From Thalassotalea sp. HSM 43 (GTDB taxonomy: Bacteria > Pseudomonadota > Gammaproteobacteria > Enterobacterales > Alteromonadaceae), in NCBI RefSeq assembly GCF_004752005.1, contig NZ_CP038493.1, positions 930,001 to 994,000 of the forward strand: 64,000 nucleotides of DNA. Reading direction: 5' to 3'. The notes beneath the pieces are model-generated. The model saw only the letters and a program-made list of their open reading frames with translations, did not search any database and had not been told where the DNA came from. This document shows, one piece after another, positions 1 through 8,580 of this stretch. The stretch's first letter is position 1. Each line of letters opens with the position of its first letter. Both the position numbers and the translations under genes were made by a program.

Positions 1-250
1 CCAAATCACTTTGCTCGTCTAAGACCACATTTTTCGGCTCACCTAATGCGTTTCTATCTATCATGATATTGCCGGTGATCGCTAGCCCTATACCGCCGTT
101 AGCCCAACGACCATACAGTTTAGCCAAACCGATTTTCGGGTTGTGATGTTTATCGCCAAGCTGTTCACTCATTGCCGATTTAAACAAACGGTTTTTAATG
201 TTAGCGCCGTTCGCAAGAGAGAAACTGTTGGCCAAGTTTAATGCGGTCAT
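1..250 (-). CDS. NADH:flavin oxidoreductase / Old Yellow Enzyme family, N-terminal part
   Basis: Partial gene: the reverse strand reads from an ATG at 250-248 to the window edge, giving about 83 residues. The N-terminus begins MTALNLANSFSLANGANIKN, followed by RLFKSAMSEQLGD and later a WANGGIGLAITGNIMID segment. This is the usual start of OYE-type FMN TIM-barrel enzymes (NADH:flavin oxidoreductase / NADH oxidase family), where the RxxxSAM and GGxGLxxTGN-like segments line the flavin site. Family members reduce activated C=C bonds with NAD(P)H; the substrate cannot be told from this fragment. The gene reads out of the window, away from modF. The 130-bp gap to modF holds no other ORF. Confidence 0.8.
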   Translation of the reverse strand, partial: MTALNLANSFSLANGANIKNRLFKSAMSEQLGDKHHNPKIGLAKLYGRWANGGIGLAITGNIMIDRNALGEPKNVVLDEQSDL

Positions 251-380
251 AATCTAGGTCTTAATTAATAAAGTGTGTATGCAGACTGCTATATATTGAT
301 GCGATTTTAAAAATTACAAGGTGATAAATTAAGTTCTACTTAATTATTGTCAGGTGGGCTGCTTCTAAAACCTAACGATA

Positions 381-1760
381 TTACATTCTAATATGCTGCT
401 TAAATAAAGATAAATGCTCGTCTTTTCTATGACTCACTAATAAAATAGTACTGTGATTTTGTTCTGCTAGGTGCTCTATAAAGTTAAGTATTCGATATCG
501 ATTCAGCTCATCTAGGCCTTGAGTTGGCTCATCTAGAATCAATAAGTATGGAGACTTAACTAAAGCTCTAGCGATAAGTGCTAATCGTTGCTCTCCGTAA
601 CTTAACGTCTGAAAAAGGCGATGTGCATGTACTAACAGGCCAACTTTTTCTAACCATTGTTTCGCAATTTCAATGTGCTTTCTTTCAGGCTGCTGATATA
701 AGCCAATAGAGTCATAGAAACCAGAGACAACTACAGTCAACAGCTCAGCATTAACACGGTATTGTCGATGCAACTCAGAGCTAACAATTCCCATTTGTTT
801 TTTCAATTGCCAAATACTCTCGCCTGAGCCTCTCTTAAAACCGAGTACCTCAAGATCATTGGAATAACATTGCGTGCAGTCACCGGTTATTAAGTGCATT
901 AAAGTAGATTTACCACTGCCGTTTGGGCCAGTAATCAAAGTATGCTGCTGTGGTTTGATACAGACATTTAAGTTTTCAAAAACATTCTCGCCGTTATAAC
1001 TTACCTTCCCTCTATTTAACTTAACTAAATAAGAGGAATTGATATTTTCACGCCGACAGTTACTATCTGGCCAAGCAAGGCTGTCCTGCTCAAGATCAAG
1101 TAAAGCATCGAGCTGTCTTATAGTTTCTTCACTTTCAAGCAATCCAATTACTTCTAGTTGCCCTCGTTCAATAAAAGCAATATTTCGGCACCATGATGGT
1201 ATATCAAGCCTATTGCTGAGCAATAAAAGTACTGTGATACCTTGTTCACATAAATCTCGTAACACTTTTGATAATGCCTGACATGAACTCTCATCTAAGC
1301 TATCAAAAGGGTTGTCACATATTAATAACTCAACACCGTTAAAAATGGCTTGTAGAATAAGTAACTTTCGACTTTCTCCCGTACTAAGTTGACGGTATCC
1401 GTATTCTAAACGATGGGCTAAACCAAAGGCTTCAATCAAAGGGTCATCGAGCTTTGAGGCAGGTAGAAAGTCTTTTGCTTTTGTCCCAATATCCTGCACA
1501 TCAAGGTAATCTGTTCTATCAATTTTTAACTCATGTTCATAAATACTCTGCTGTTTTTCAAATGACACTAAAGCGACTTTATCAACACTAGGTAACAGGC
1601 ATTTTTGTGCAGTACTATCCGTTAACCCGCCAGTCATCAATTGGTCTAAATACTGTTTTCCAGAGCCATTTTTTCCCAACACACACCAAGATTGAGCTTT
1701 GGATAACTGCCAATTTTTGATAGTTAGTTTATCGTGTTGAAAGTTTTTTATATTTATCAT
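381..1760 (-). CDS. modF: ModF-like ABC ATPase with two nucleotide-binding domains
   Basis: A 459-residue protein with two fused ABC ATPase domains and no membrane segments, matching the layout and local sequence of E. coli ModF (PhrA), for example the YSNDLEVLGFKRGSGESIW stretch in the second domain. ModF is linked to the molybdate-transport region in enterobacteria; its exact role is unclear. The second domain is intact: Walker A GPNGSGKST, signature LSYGEQR, Walker B LLILDEP. The first is degenerate: its P-loop ends GKQ (residues 34-36) instead of GK[ST], and its Walker B reads ICDNP, with Asn where the catalytic Glu normally sits. The signature LSTGESRK is kept. One site therefore probably does not hydrolyse ATP. 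No modABC genes are near; it follows lldD in the same direction after an 83-bp gap containing a hairpin. Confidence 0.8.
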   Translation of the reverse strand: MINIKNFQHDKLTIKNWQLSKAQSWCVLGKNGSGKQYLDQLMTGGLTDSTAQKCLLPSVDKVALVSFEKQQSIYEHELKIDRTDYLDVQDIGTKAKDFLPASKLDDPLIEAFGLAHRLEYGYRQLSTGESRKLLILQAIFNGVELLICDNPFDSLDESSCQALSKVLRDLCEQGITVLLLLSNRLDIPSWCRNIAFIERGQLEVIGLLESEETIRQLDALLDLEQDSLAWPDSNCRRENINSSYLVKLNRGKVSYNGENVFENLNVCIKPQQHTLITGPNGSGKSTLMHLITGDCTQCYSNDLEVLGFKRGSGESIWQLKKQMGIVSSELHRQYRVNAELLTVVVSGFYDSIGLYQQPERKHIEIAKQWLEKVGLLVHAHRLFQTLSYGEQRLALIARALVKSPYLLILDEPTQGLDELNRYRILNFIEHLAEQNHSTILLVSHRKDEHLSLFKQHIRM

Positions 1761-1777
1761 GAGTTCATAAAAATGAC

Positions 1778-1814
1778 AGAAAAGTTAATGTGATCATTTT
1801 GCGTTAACTTTTCT
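1778..1814 (-). terminator. Inverted repeat after lldD
   Basis: Perfect 11-bp arms (1778-1788 and 1804-1814, AGAAAAGTTAA and its complement) around a 15-base loop, about 30 bases past the lldD stop on the minus strand. The hairpin is followed by GTCATTTTTA, so the U-tract is short and offset. It is probably a weak terminator or 3'-end stabiliser separating the fucose operon from modF. Confidence 0.45.
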
Positions 1815-1843
1815 CTAGTGGTTAGCAAATATTGAGGTGCTTT

Positions 1844-2983
1844 TTAGGGAGAATGAATTAACGAATTTCTGTCTAAATCTCTAATACATTTTGCCCCAGT
1901 AAGTGTCATTGCCACACGCATTTCTTTGTCATAAAGTTCAAGCAGGTTTTCAACACCTTGTTGTCCCTGCGCTGCTAGCGCATAGATGTATGAACGTCCT
2001 AACATTGCACAGTCTGCTCCTAATGCTAGCATTCGCACCACATCAAGCCCTGAACGAATTCCTGAATCAACAAATATTTTTAAATCACCTTTAACAGCAT
2101 CCGCAATAGCAGGCAAAGCTTTTGCAGACGACAATACGCCGTCTAATTGGCGACCACCATGATTAGACACGACAATACCATCGGCACCAAACTTAACCGC
2201 ATCTTTAGCATCCTCTTCATCCAAAATCCCTTTAATGATCATCGGCCCACCCCAAAATTCACGGATCCATTCGAGATCTTTCCACGAAATAGAAGGGTCA
2301 AAATTATCACCTAACCAACCAATATAATCTTCAAGATTGGTCGGTTCCCCTCGATATGCAGATACATTGCCTAAATCATGCGGTTTACCTAATAATCCAA
2401 CATTTAGTGCCCACTTAGGATGTCTCATCGCTTGCATAATTCGACGAGGCGCGGCAAATGATCCGCTCATACCCGAATGCATATCGCGATACCTTGCCCC
2501 AGGAACAGGCATATCAACGGTAAAAATTAATGTTCTAACTCCAGCGGCTTTTGCACGTTCTAAAACGTTTTTCATAAAGCCTCTGTCTTTCAATACATAT
2601 AATTGAAACCACATTGGTCGTTGAATGGCCGGTACAACTTCCTCAATTGGACATACTGAAACCGTAGACATAGTAAAAGGAATACCTTTATTCTCTGCCG
2701 CTTTAGCTGCTTGAACTTCTCCTCGTCTTGCATACATTCCTGTCAAACCAACGGGAGACAATGATATAGGTAAATCCATTTTTTCACCAAAAATCTCGCT
2801 CGACAGGTCTAACTCAGACATGTCATTTAGCACGCGTTGCTTTAATGCCACATCGGCTAAATCATCAACGTTGCGCCTTAACGTATGCTCACCGTATGAA
2901 CCTCCATCAATGTAATGAAACAAAAATGGTGGTAAGGTTTTTTTCGCTGCTGCGCGATAATCACTTGGAGACGAGATAATCAT
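1844..2983 (-). CDS. lldD: L-lactate dehydrogenase (FMN-dependent, quinone-linked)
   Basis: A 379-residue FMN-dependent alpha-hydroxy-acid dehydrogenase that closely follows E. coli LldD from the start ([20 protein letters not shown]) through the catalytic [10 protein letters not shown] motif (catalytic His about 275, Arg about 278) and the [21 protein letters not shown]-phosphate region. It oxidises L-lactate to pyruvate and passes electrons to the quinone pool at the inner membrane. It is about 17 residues shorter than E. coli LldD at the C-terminus, a non-catalytic tail. As the last gene of the fucose operon it would consume the L-lactate released by the FAH-family hydrolase encoded just upstream (24-bp gap), so that both products of fucose cleavage enter as pyruvate. 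The operon role is inference; the family assignment is firm. Confidence 0.93.
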   Translation of the reverse strand: MIISSPSDYRAAAKKTLPPFLFHYIDGGSYGEHTLRRNVDDLADVALKQRVLNDMSELDLSSEIFGEKMDLPISLSPVGLTGMYARRGEVQAAKAAENKGIPFTMSTVSVCPIEEVVPAIQRPMWFQLYVLKDRGFMKNVLERAKAAGVRTLIFTVDMPVPGARYRDMHSGMSGSFAAPRRIMQAMRHPKWALNVGLLGKPHDLGNVSAYRGEPTNLEDYIGWLGDNFDPSISWKDLEWIREFWGGPMIIKGILDEEDAKDAVKFGADGIVVSNHGGRQLDGVLSSAKALPAIADAVKGDLKIFVDSGIRSGLDVVRMLALGADCAMLGRSYIYALAAQGQQGVENLLELYDKEMRVAMTLTGAKCIRDLDRNSLIHSP

Positions 2984-3007
2984 TTTTATTTACTTTCCGG
3001 TTTAAAT

Positions 3008-3856
3008 TTAAGCTTTATATCGCTCAACGTTTTGTTGCTGCTCACCAAGGCCTGAAATACCAAGTTTCATCACATCACCTTCTTTTAGGTATTTAGGAGG
3101 AGTAAAGCCTAAGCCAACACCTGGAGGTGTACCTGTACTGATTATATCGCCCGGTTGAAGGCTCATAAACTGGCTAATATAGGACACCAGAAAAGGTACT
3201 TTGTACACCATAGTGCGAGTATTACCATCCTGAACGCGTTCACCATTTAGCTCTAACCAAATATCAAGTTCACTTGGGTCAGTGATTTCATCCGTTGTTA
3301 CTAAGTAAGGGCCAATTGGACCAAAGGTGTCACAACCTTTCCCTTTACACCACTGTCCTTCTTTTTCAATTTGAAACTCACGCTCAGATAAATCGTTGAT
3401 CACACAATAACCGGCAATATGATCAACTGCATCTGCTTCAGCAACATACTTAGCTTCTTTACCAATCACTACACCTAACTCAACCTCCCAATCAGATTTA
3501 GTCGATGTAGGTGGTATTTCTACCGTATCATTTGGCCCTATAATCGATGATGTGGCTTTCATAAATAAAACCGGCTCAGACGGCACTTCCATCCCAGATT
3601 CAGCTGCATGGTCAGCGTAATTTAACCCCACACAAATAAACTTACCCACTTTTGTAACAACAGGGCCTTTGCGAACTGAATCATCCACAATAGGTAAGGT
3701 AGATAAATTTAACTCTGCTATCTTCTTAACATTACCACTGGAAAATAAATCACCATCAATATCAGCGATATGCGCAGATAAATCTCTTATTTTTCCTTCG
3801 CTGTCTAAAATCGCGGGTTTTTCTTTGCCAACAGCGCCAACACGCATTAATTTCAT
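3008..3856 (-). CDS. FAH-family 2,4-diketo-3-deoxy-L-fuconate hydrolase (predicted)
   Basis: A 282-residue fumarylacetoacetate-hydrolase superfamily protein. The family metal ligands are visible: E124 and E126 in DWEVELG and D155 in NDLSERE; the conserved FICVGLNYADHAAE and ISTGTPPGVG segments are also present. In the oxidative L-fucose pathway known from Xanthomonas, an FAH-family enzyme cleaves 2,4-diketo-3-deoxy-L-fuconate to pyruvate and L-lactate. The placement beside lldD and in one operon with the other steps, plus the absence of any KDF aldolase nearby, supports that reaction here. Related FAH proteins are often annotated as ureidoglycolate lyase or generic 2-hydroxyhepta-2,4-diene-1,7-dioate isomerase; the context argues against these. 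Confidence 0.85.
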   Translation of the reverse strand: MKLMRVGAVGKEKPAILDSEGKIRDLSAHIADIDGDLFSSGNVKKIAELNLSTLPIVDDSVRKGPVVTKVGKFICVGLNYADHAAESGMEVPSEPVLFMKATSSIIGPNDTVEIPPTSTKSDWEVELGVVIGKEAKYVAEADAVDHIAGYCVINDLSEREFQIEKEGQWCKGKGCDTFGPIGPYLVTTDEITDPSELDIWLELNGERVQDGNTRTMVYKVPFLVSYISQFMSLQPGDIISTGTPPGVGLGFTPPKYLKEGDVMKLGISGLGEQQQNVERYKA

Positions 3857-4047
3857 TTTCTATCCTAATAATTTCTGTTTAAATTTAGCTTTTTTAATTC
3901 ATGTATCTAATTTTCAAAAGCCAGTATCCGTTCAGTGTTAAGTCAGATTGTTCAAAATCAAGACAGAAGTGCGGAATGTATAAATATACTTGAGCACTTC
4001 TAACGCAGAGTTTGGGCTATCTGACGATAAGCTGAATCGATATCAAG

Positions 4048-4386
4048 TTATAAGTTAAAAATTTTATCCATCAACAACCATTTCTCATCACCTTTAGCCC
4101 AAGGTAATTGCTGTTGAAATACCCACATAAGCTGCTCCCATTCAACTACTTTTGGATTGCTTAAGTCAGCTTGCTGTTTTGCTTCGAATGAAAAGCTGTC
4201 ATTAACATCCATAATCATAAATAGCCGATTACCCACCAAATAAATATCGAGTGCCTCGATACCTGAGTCTTTGATACTGTCAATGATTTCCGGCCATACA
4301 CCTTCTGGGCTGTGATATTTTCTATATTCAGCAATTAACGCAGAGTCATCTTTAAGATCTAAAGCAAAGCAATATCTAGTGGTCAT
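4048..4386 (-). CDS. L-rhamnose mutarotase-family protein, likely L-fucose mutarotase
   Basis: A 112-residue protein of the RhaM/RhaU (DUF718) mutarotase family, a small alpha/beta barrel that interconverts sugar anomers. Family features include the active-site His in KYHSPEGVWPEI, the LDIYLVGNRLFMIMDV strand pair and the tryptophan-containing helix near VVEWEQLMWVFQQ. FucU-type fucose mutarotases belong to a different family, so a RhaM-type protein among fucose genes is best read as a mutarotase acting on L-fucose, a 6-deoxy sugar like L-rhamnose, before the anomer-specific dehydrogenase. It sits 9 bp after fucP, consistent with co-transcription. Anomer preference cannot be read from sequence. 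Confidence 0.8.
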   Translation of the reverse strand: MTTRYCFALDLKDDSALIAEYRKYHSPEGVWPEIIDSIKDSGIEALDIYLVGNRLFMIMDVNDSFSFEAKQQADLSNPKVVEWEQLMWVFQQQLPWAKGDEKWLLMDKIFNL

Positions 4387-4395
4387 AAACAGCTC

Positions 4396-5763
4396 TTATT
4401 CCGGCAAGTGTTGTTGTGAACGTTTACCGTATATGGCGATAACAACAAAACAAATTAATGGCAGAATAAAAGACGCCTTAGTGGCAGAAAAACCATCAAA
4501 CACGATTTTCATATCAATAATCGACGCTTGTGCCATTGGTAAGAACGTACCGCCAACAATCGCCATAATTAATCCTGCTGCACCCAACTTAGCATCGTCA
4601 CCTGTACCGGTTAATGCGATACCGTAAATCGTTGGAAACATTAATGACATACACGCTGAAATACCTACTAATGCATACACACCAGCAACACCAGTTAAGA
4701 AAATAGTTGCCGTTGTAAACACGATTCCGCCAGCAGCCAATAACATTAATAATTTACCTGGATTGACATATTTCAGTAAGAAAGTACAAATAAAACGGCT
4801 TAGACAGAAAATCACCATGGCATAAATATTTAGCATTTGAGATTTCGCTTCTGCGTCTTGTTCTGTCATACCTAAGGAAACAAACACTTCCGTACCGTAG
4901 TGAATGATAAAGGTCCAACACATAATTTGTGCGCCAACGTAAAACATTTGCGCGATAACACCTTCTCGATAATTTTGATTAGCAAACAATCGTTTAAAAG
5001 TGCCCGACAAATCTAAATCGGTTGACTTTTCTTCTGTGCGTGGCATTTTCTTGAAAGCAATAATTAACAACACGACAAATACGACAAGAGCAATACCAAT
5101 ATACGGGTCACGTATCACTGCTAAATCGTTGGCCGTTATTGCGCTAAGTTGGTCAATAGCGGATTGAGAACCATCAGCAGCAAGAGCTCGACGTTCTGCA
5201 TCAGTCGCCGGGTCTAATTTTTGAATAATAAATTGCGTGGCAATAAACATTCCCAATAATGAACCAACAGGGTTAAATGCTTGCGCTAAGTTTAATCGGC
5301 GAGTCGCTGTTTCTGCAGGTCCCATCGAAAGAATATAAGGGTTTGCACTGGTTTCCAAAAATGACAAACCACAAGTCATCACAAAAAATGCCAGTAAAAA
5401 TGGGGCGAAGGCTTGCGCACTGGCAGCGGGTAAGAACAAAAAGGCCCCTAGTGCATAAAATGCTAATCCCAACATTAAACCGGCTTTATAGCTAAATTTT
5501 TTGATAAAAATCGCCGCTGGTATCGCCATGACGCCATAACCACCATAAAAGGCCACTTGCACTAAAGTGCCTTCAGCTGCCGTCATCTGTAGTATTTTGG
5601 AAAACGCTTTAACTAATGGATTGGTAATATCATTAGCAAATCCCCACAGCGGAAAACATAAAGTCACCAAAATAAAGGACGCTAAAAACGCCTTAGGCAC
5701 GACTTCTTTTGTCGTACTTGTTTGCGGCGTATCAACCACTGCTTGTTCTATTTGAGTTGTCAT
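4396..5763 (-). CDS. fucP: L-fucose:H+ symporter (MFS, FucP family)
   Basis: A 455-residue polytopic inner-membrane transporter of the FucP family in the major facilitator superfamily, with about 12 hydrophobic segments. The two acidic residues important in E. coli FucP have counterparts: D45 in LWGFANDITNPL (E. coli D46) and E137 in SFLETSANPY (E. coli E135). The short N-terminal tail (1-25) is soluble. It would import the L-fucose released in the periplasm by the GH29 fucosidase. A hydrophilic loop at about 190-215 (DPATDAERRALAADG) is longer than in E. coli FucP. The closest relatives in this family also carry glucose/galactose, so L-fucose specificity rests on context. Confidence 0.87.
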   Translation of the reverse strand: MTTQIEQAVVDTPQTSTTKEVVPKAFLASFILVTLCFPLWGFANDITNPLVKAFSKILQMTAAEGTLVQVAFYGGYGVMAIPAAIFIKKFSYKAGLMLGLAFYALGAFLFLPAASAQAFAPFLLAFFVMTCGLSFLETSANPYILSMGPAETATRRLNLAQAFNPVGSLLGMFIATQFIIQKLDPATDAERRALAADGSQSAIDQLSAITANDLAVIRDPYIGIALVVFVVLLIIAFKKMPRTEEKSTDLDLSGTFKRLFANQNYREGVIAQMFYVGAQIMCWTFIIHYGTEVFVSLGMTEQDAEAKSQMLNIYAMVIFCLSRFICTFLLKYVNPGKLLMLLAAGGIVFTTATIFLTGVAGVYALVGISACMSLMFPTIYGIALTGTGDDAKLGAAGLIMAIVGGTFLPMAQASIIDMKIVFDGFSATKASFILPLICFVVIAIYGKRSQQHLPE

Positions 5764-5843
5764 GAGTAACCTTTTTATCGTTATAATTTTTAGCTATCTT
5801 TTTAATGTAATACTGGTTTAGTTATTATTTCTCACTATTGGGC

Positions 5844-6620
5844 TTAATTATTTAAGGTAACAAAACCGCCATCTATAGGAACATTTGTTCCCGTAATGAA
5901 GGCAGCTTCATCGGAGCATAAATAACAAATTAAGCCTGCTATTTCTTCCACTTTACCCATACGTCCAATAGGTTGACTTTTTGATAACTTATCAAACATT
6001 TCATCACGATTATCCGGGTAATTTTTTTCTAAAAAATTATCGACAAACGGTGTGTGCACTCGACCAGGTGCAATACAATTACAACGAATACCATGGTCGA
6101 TGTAATCGCGGGCAACAGAGTAAGTCATGGTTAATACCGCACCTTTACTCATTGAGTAAGCAAATCTGTCTTGAATACCCACCGTTGAAGCAATAGAAGC
6201 GAGATTTAAAATCACACCTGACTGACGCGCTTTCATACTCGGTACAATTGCTTTCATTAGGTTGTAGCAACCTTTAACATTCACGTTATAAATGCGATCT
6301 AAATCTTCTTCACTGGTATTTTCTAAATTACCAATGTGCGCAATACCTGCATTATTGACTAGGATATCAATCGCTTGCTTCTCAAGGATAGAAGTTATGA
6401 TTTCGTTCACTTGCTGTTGTTCAGCAACATTACATTGATACACCGATGCACTACCACCTGCTGCTTCAATTTCTGCTTTCGTAGTATTCGCACCGTCTAT
6501 ATCAAGATCGAAAATAAGGACATGAGCACCTTCGCTGGCAAATCTAATCGCAGTAGTTTGACCTATACCACTACCGCCACCGGTAATTAAAACAGTCTTA
6601 TTTTCAAAACGTAAATTCAT
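5844..6620 (-). CDS. SDR dehydrogenase, predicted 2-keto-3-deoxy-L-fuconate dehydrogenase
   Basis: A 258-residue classical short-chain dehydrogenase/reductase. Visible are the TGGGSGIG dinucleotide motif (13-20), NNAG (89-92), and catalytic S142, Y155 and K159 (YSMSK). Asp residues at the end of beta-2 (IFDLDIDG) suggest NAD(H) rather than NADP(H). In the Xanthomonas-type L-fucose pathway an SDR oxidises C4 of 2-keto-3-deoxy-L-fuconate to give the 2,4-diketo acid cleaved by the FAH hydrolase. Its place between the lactonase and fucP supports that step. An alternative is L-fucose dehydrogenase, since SDR versions of that enzyme exist, but the aldo/keto reductase in the same operon covers that step. 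Confidence 0.83.
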   Translation of the reverse strand: MNLRFENKTVLITGGGSGIGQTTAIRFASEGAHVLIFDLDIDGANTTKAEIEAAGGSASVYQCNVAEQQQVNEIITSILEKQAIDILVNNAGIAHIGNLENTSEEDLDRIYNVNVKGCYNLMKAIVPSMKARQSGVILNLASIASTVGIQDRFAYSMSKGAVLTMTYSVARDYIDHGIRCNCIAPGRVHTPFVDNFLEKNYPDNRDEMFDKLSKSQPIGRMGKVEEIAGLICYLCSDEAAFITGTNVPIDGGFVTLNN

Positions 6621-6670
6621 TTTATAACCTTTAATTTTTACCTATTGGGTATGCATTCGATCGCGCAGAT

Positions 6671-7522
6671 TTAAATGCGGTAAAACTGCTCTGCTACACC
6701 CGAAAATATTAATGCTTGTTCTTGCTCAGATAATTGCTCAACGAACGTGGTCACATGATCTGTCCATGCTTGATAATCACCAGCTAAATTAACGACAGGC
6801 CAATCACTACCCCACATTAAGCGATGAGCACCAAAACAATGTAGTAAATGGCTCATATAAGGCTTAATACTGTCATATGTTGGCTGTTCACCAGCTTCAG
6901 TGAGTAAGCCTGATAACTTACAATACACATTGGCAAACCCTGACAGCTCTTTCATGTCAATTGCCCATTGTTTATTGATTGATGATTCAATCGGTTTGCC
7001 TATCGCTTCGACTATTTTAGGTTTAGCGCCATGATCGATAACTACAGATAAATTGGGGTGCCTATTCAATAACACTTTTAAGTTAGCTAACTGCTTTGGC
7101 AGCACCAGCGCATCAAAGGTTAAATCAAGTTCAACTAACGCTTCAAAAACTGGTGTCAACTCAGGGTTTAGCATCCAAGCATCATCAGCGATATCTTGAA
7201 TCATCGGGCGAATGCCTTTGAAATACGGGTTTTGCTTTAACTGCTTAAGCACCTCAATGCAATCATCACTTTCCATATCAACCCAGCCAACAACACCTGC
7301 AATAAATTCATGCTGCTCGGCAAGTTGTAATAAAAATTCAGTTTCAGCTAAAGTATCTGCAGCTTGTACCAATATCGTCTGGCTAATATTGGCTTGGGAT
7401 AAATGCGATTGAATATCGGCTGGTAAATGGTCTTTATAAAGCACCGTTAGATCTGGTGTTAACCAAGAGTAATCACCGCGATCTACTTGCCAAAAATGTT
7501 GATGACTATCAATACGTTTCAT
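6671..7522 (-). CDS. L-fuconolactonase (amidohydrolase superfamily)
   Basis: A metal-dependent amidohydrolase of the COG3618 type, about 283 residues. The metal-site motifs are the N-terminal HxH (SHQHFW), the central VIDHGAKP, and the late WGSDWPV aspartate. Characterised members in fucose clusters hydrolyse L-fucono-1,5-lactone to L-fuconate. The reading frame could open at a GTG (7531) or ATG (7528) overlapping the stop of the upstream reductase, but the ATG at 7522 has AAAAGG eight bases upstream, so I chose it. Overlap with the preceding gene indicates translational coupling of dehydrogenase and lactonase. Rhamnonolactonase or galactonolactonase activity is possible in this family; context favours fucose. 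Confidence 0.85.
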   Translation of the reverse strand: MKRIDSHQHFWQVDRGDYSWLTPDLTVLYKDHLPADIQSHLSQANISQTILVQAADTLAETEFLLQLAEQHEFIAGVVGWVDMESDDCIEVLKQLKQNPYFKGIRPMIQDIADDAWMLNPELTPVFEALVELDLTFDALVLPKQLANLKVLLNRHPNLSVVIDHGAKPKIVEAIGKPIESSINKQWAIDMKELSGFANVYCKLSGLLTEAGEQPTYDSIKPYMSHLLHCFGAHRLMWGSDWPVVNLAGDYQAWTDHVTTFVEQLSEQEQALIFSGVAEQFYRI

Positions 7523-7527
7523 CACCA

Positions 7528-8568
7528 TCACCTTTTAAGCTTTACTTGAGTTGGAATAGGCGCATCTGCTTTTAACAGACCAGCGTCTTTTAGACTCGAC
7601 CAAAAATCACTAGGAATATCATGATGAAATAGCTCGACTGTTTTATTAACTCGTCGTTCACTGCCTAAACCAGGGATAACAGTTGATACTGCGCTATGAC
7701 CTAATGGAAATTGTAAAGCAGCTGCAGCTAATGGCACTTTAAATTGCTGACATATATCTTCAATTTTAACGACCTTTTCAATAATGTGCGCTGGAGCGGG
7801 TTCATAGTTATAGTGCGGTATTGCTTTGCCTTTAACGCCTGTTGCTAAGATACCTGAGTTATAAGGCCCTCCAAGAATAATAGAGGCGCCATGTTGTTCA
7901 CATTTAGGAAGAAAAGTGTCTAGTGCACCTTGTTCTAATAGTGAATAACGACCTGCTAATAAGAAGCAATCAAACTGTCCAAGTGTCATCACACGTTCAC
8001 AAATTTCCGTTTCATTTACGCCAAGACCAACGGCCTTAATAACCCCTTGAGTTCTAAGTTCATCCAAGGCTTTATAGCCGCTATCAACCAGCTGTTGATA
8101 GTAATATGAGTCTTTATCGCCATGAGTATCTACACCAATATCATGCACTAATAAAATATCAACTTGCGCTAACCCCATACGTTGTAGGCTATCTTCAAAT
8201 GAACGCATGATACCATCGTAGGTATAATCATAATGGGCATCAAACGGCATTGGCGTATCAAAGCCATATCTTAACTGATTAACATTTGCTTTATGGTCGG
8301 GCGTTAATACACGACCTACCTTAGTAGAAATGACATAGTCAGATTTAGGCAGTTTTCTTAACGCATCACCTAACCTTCTTTCACTCAAACCAAGGCCATA
8401 TCTTGGCGCGGTATCATAAAGATCAATACCTGAAGAAATCGCCGCAGCTAAAGTTTTCTCAGCGTCCTCATCAGAGACCGCTTTATATAAATTCCCTAAA
8501 GACGCAGCGCCAAAGCCTAGGATTGACACTTGCAATCCTGTATTTCCTATTTCTCTTTTTGGAAACAT
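7528..8568 (-). CDS. Aldo/keto reductase, predicted L-fucose (D-threo-aldose) 1-dehydrogenase
   Basis: A 346-residue aldo/keto reductase with the catalytic tetrad in place: D52 and Y57 (LYDTAPRYGLG), K83 (STKVGR) and H142 (LLVHDIG). It resembles D-threo-aldose 1-dehydrogenases (L-fucose dehydrogenases), which oxidise the beta-anomer of L-fucose to L-fuconolactone with NAD(P)+. It directly precedes the lactonase gene and follows the dehydratase gene by 12 bp. Together with the mutarotase it forms the entry point of the oxidative route. Cofactor preference cannot be judged from the sequence. Confidence 0.85.
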   Translation of the reverse strand: MFPKREIGNTGLQVSILGFGAASLGNLYKAVSDEDAEKTLAAAISSGIDLYDTAPRYGLGLSERRLGDALRKLPKSDYVISTKVGRVLTPDHKANVNQLRYGFDTPMPFDAHYDYTYDGIMRSFEDSLQRMGLAQVDILLVHDIGVDTHGDKDSYYYQQLVDSGYKALDELRTQGVIKAVGLGVNETEICERVMTLGQFDCFLLAGRYSLLEQGALDTFLPKCEQHGASIILGGPYNSGILATGVKGKAIPHYNYEPAPAHIIEKVVKIEDICQQFKVPLAAAALQFPLGHSAVSTVIPGLGSERRVNKTVELFHHDIPSDFWSSLKDAGLLKADAPIPTQVKLKR

Positions 8569-8580
8569 ACTAAATGCCTA

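Noticed and set aside
4048-4386. L-rhamnose pathway gene
   Set aside because: The protein family is RhaM-like, but there is no rhamnose isomerase, kinase or aldolase; all neighbours are fucose genes.
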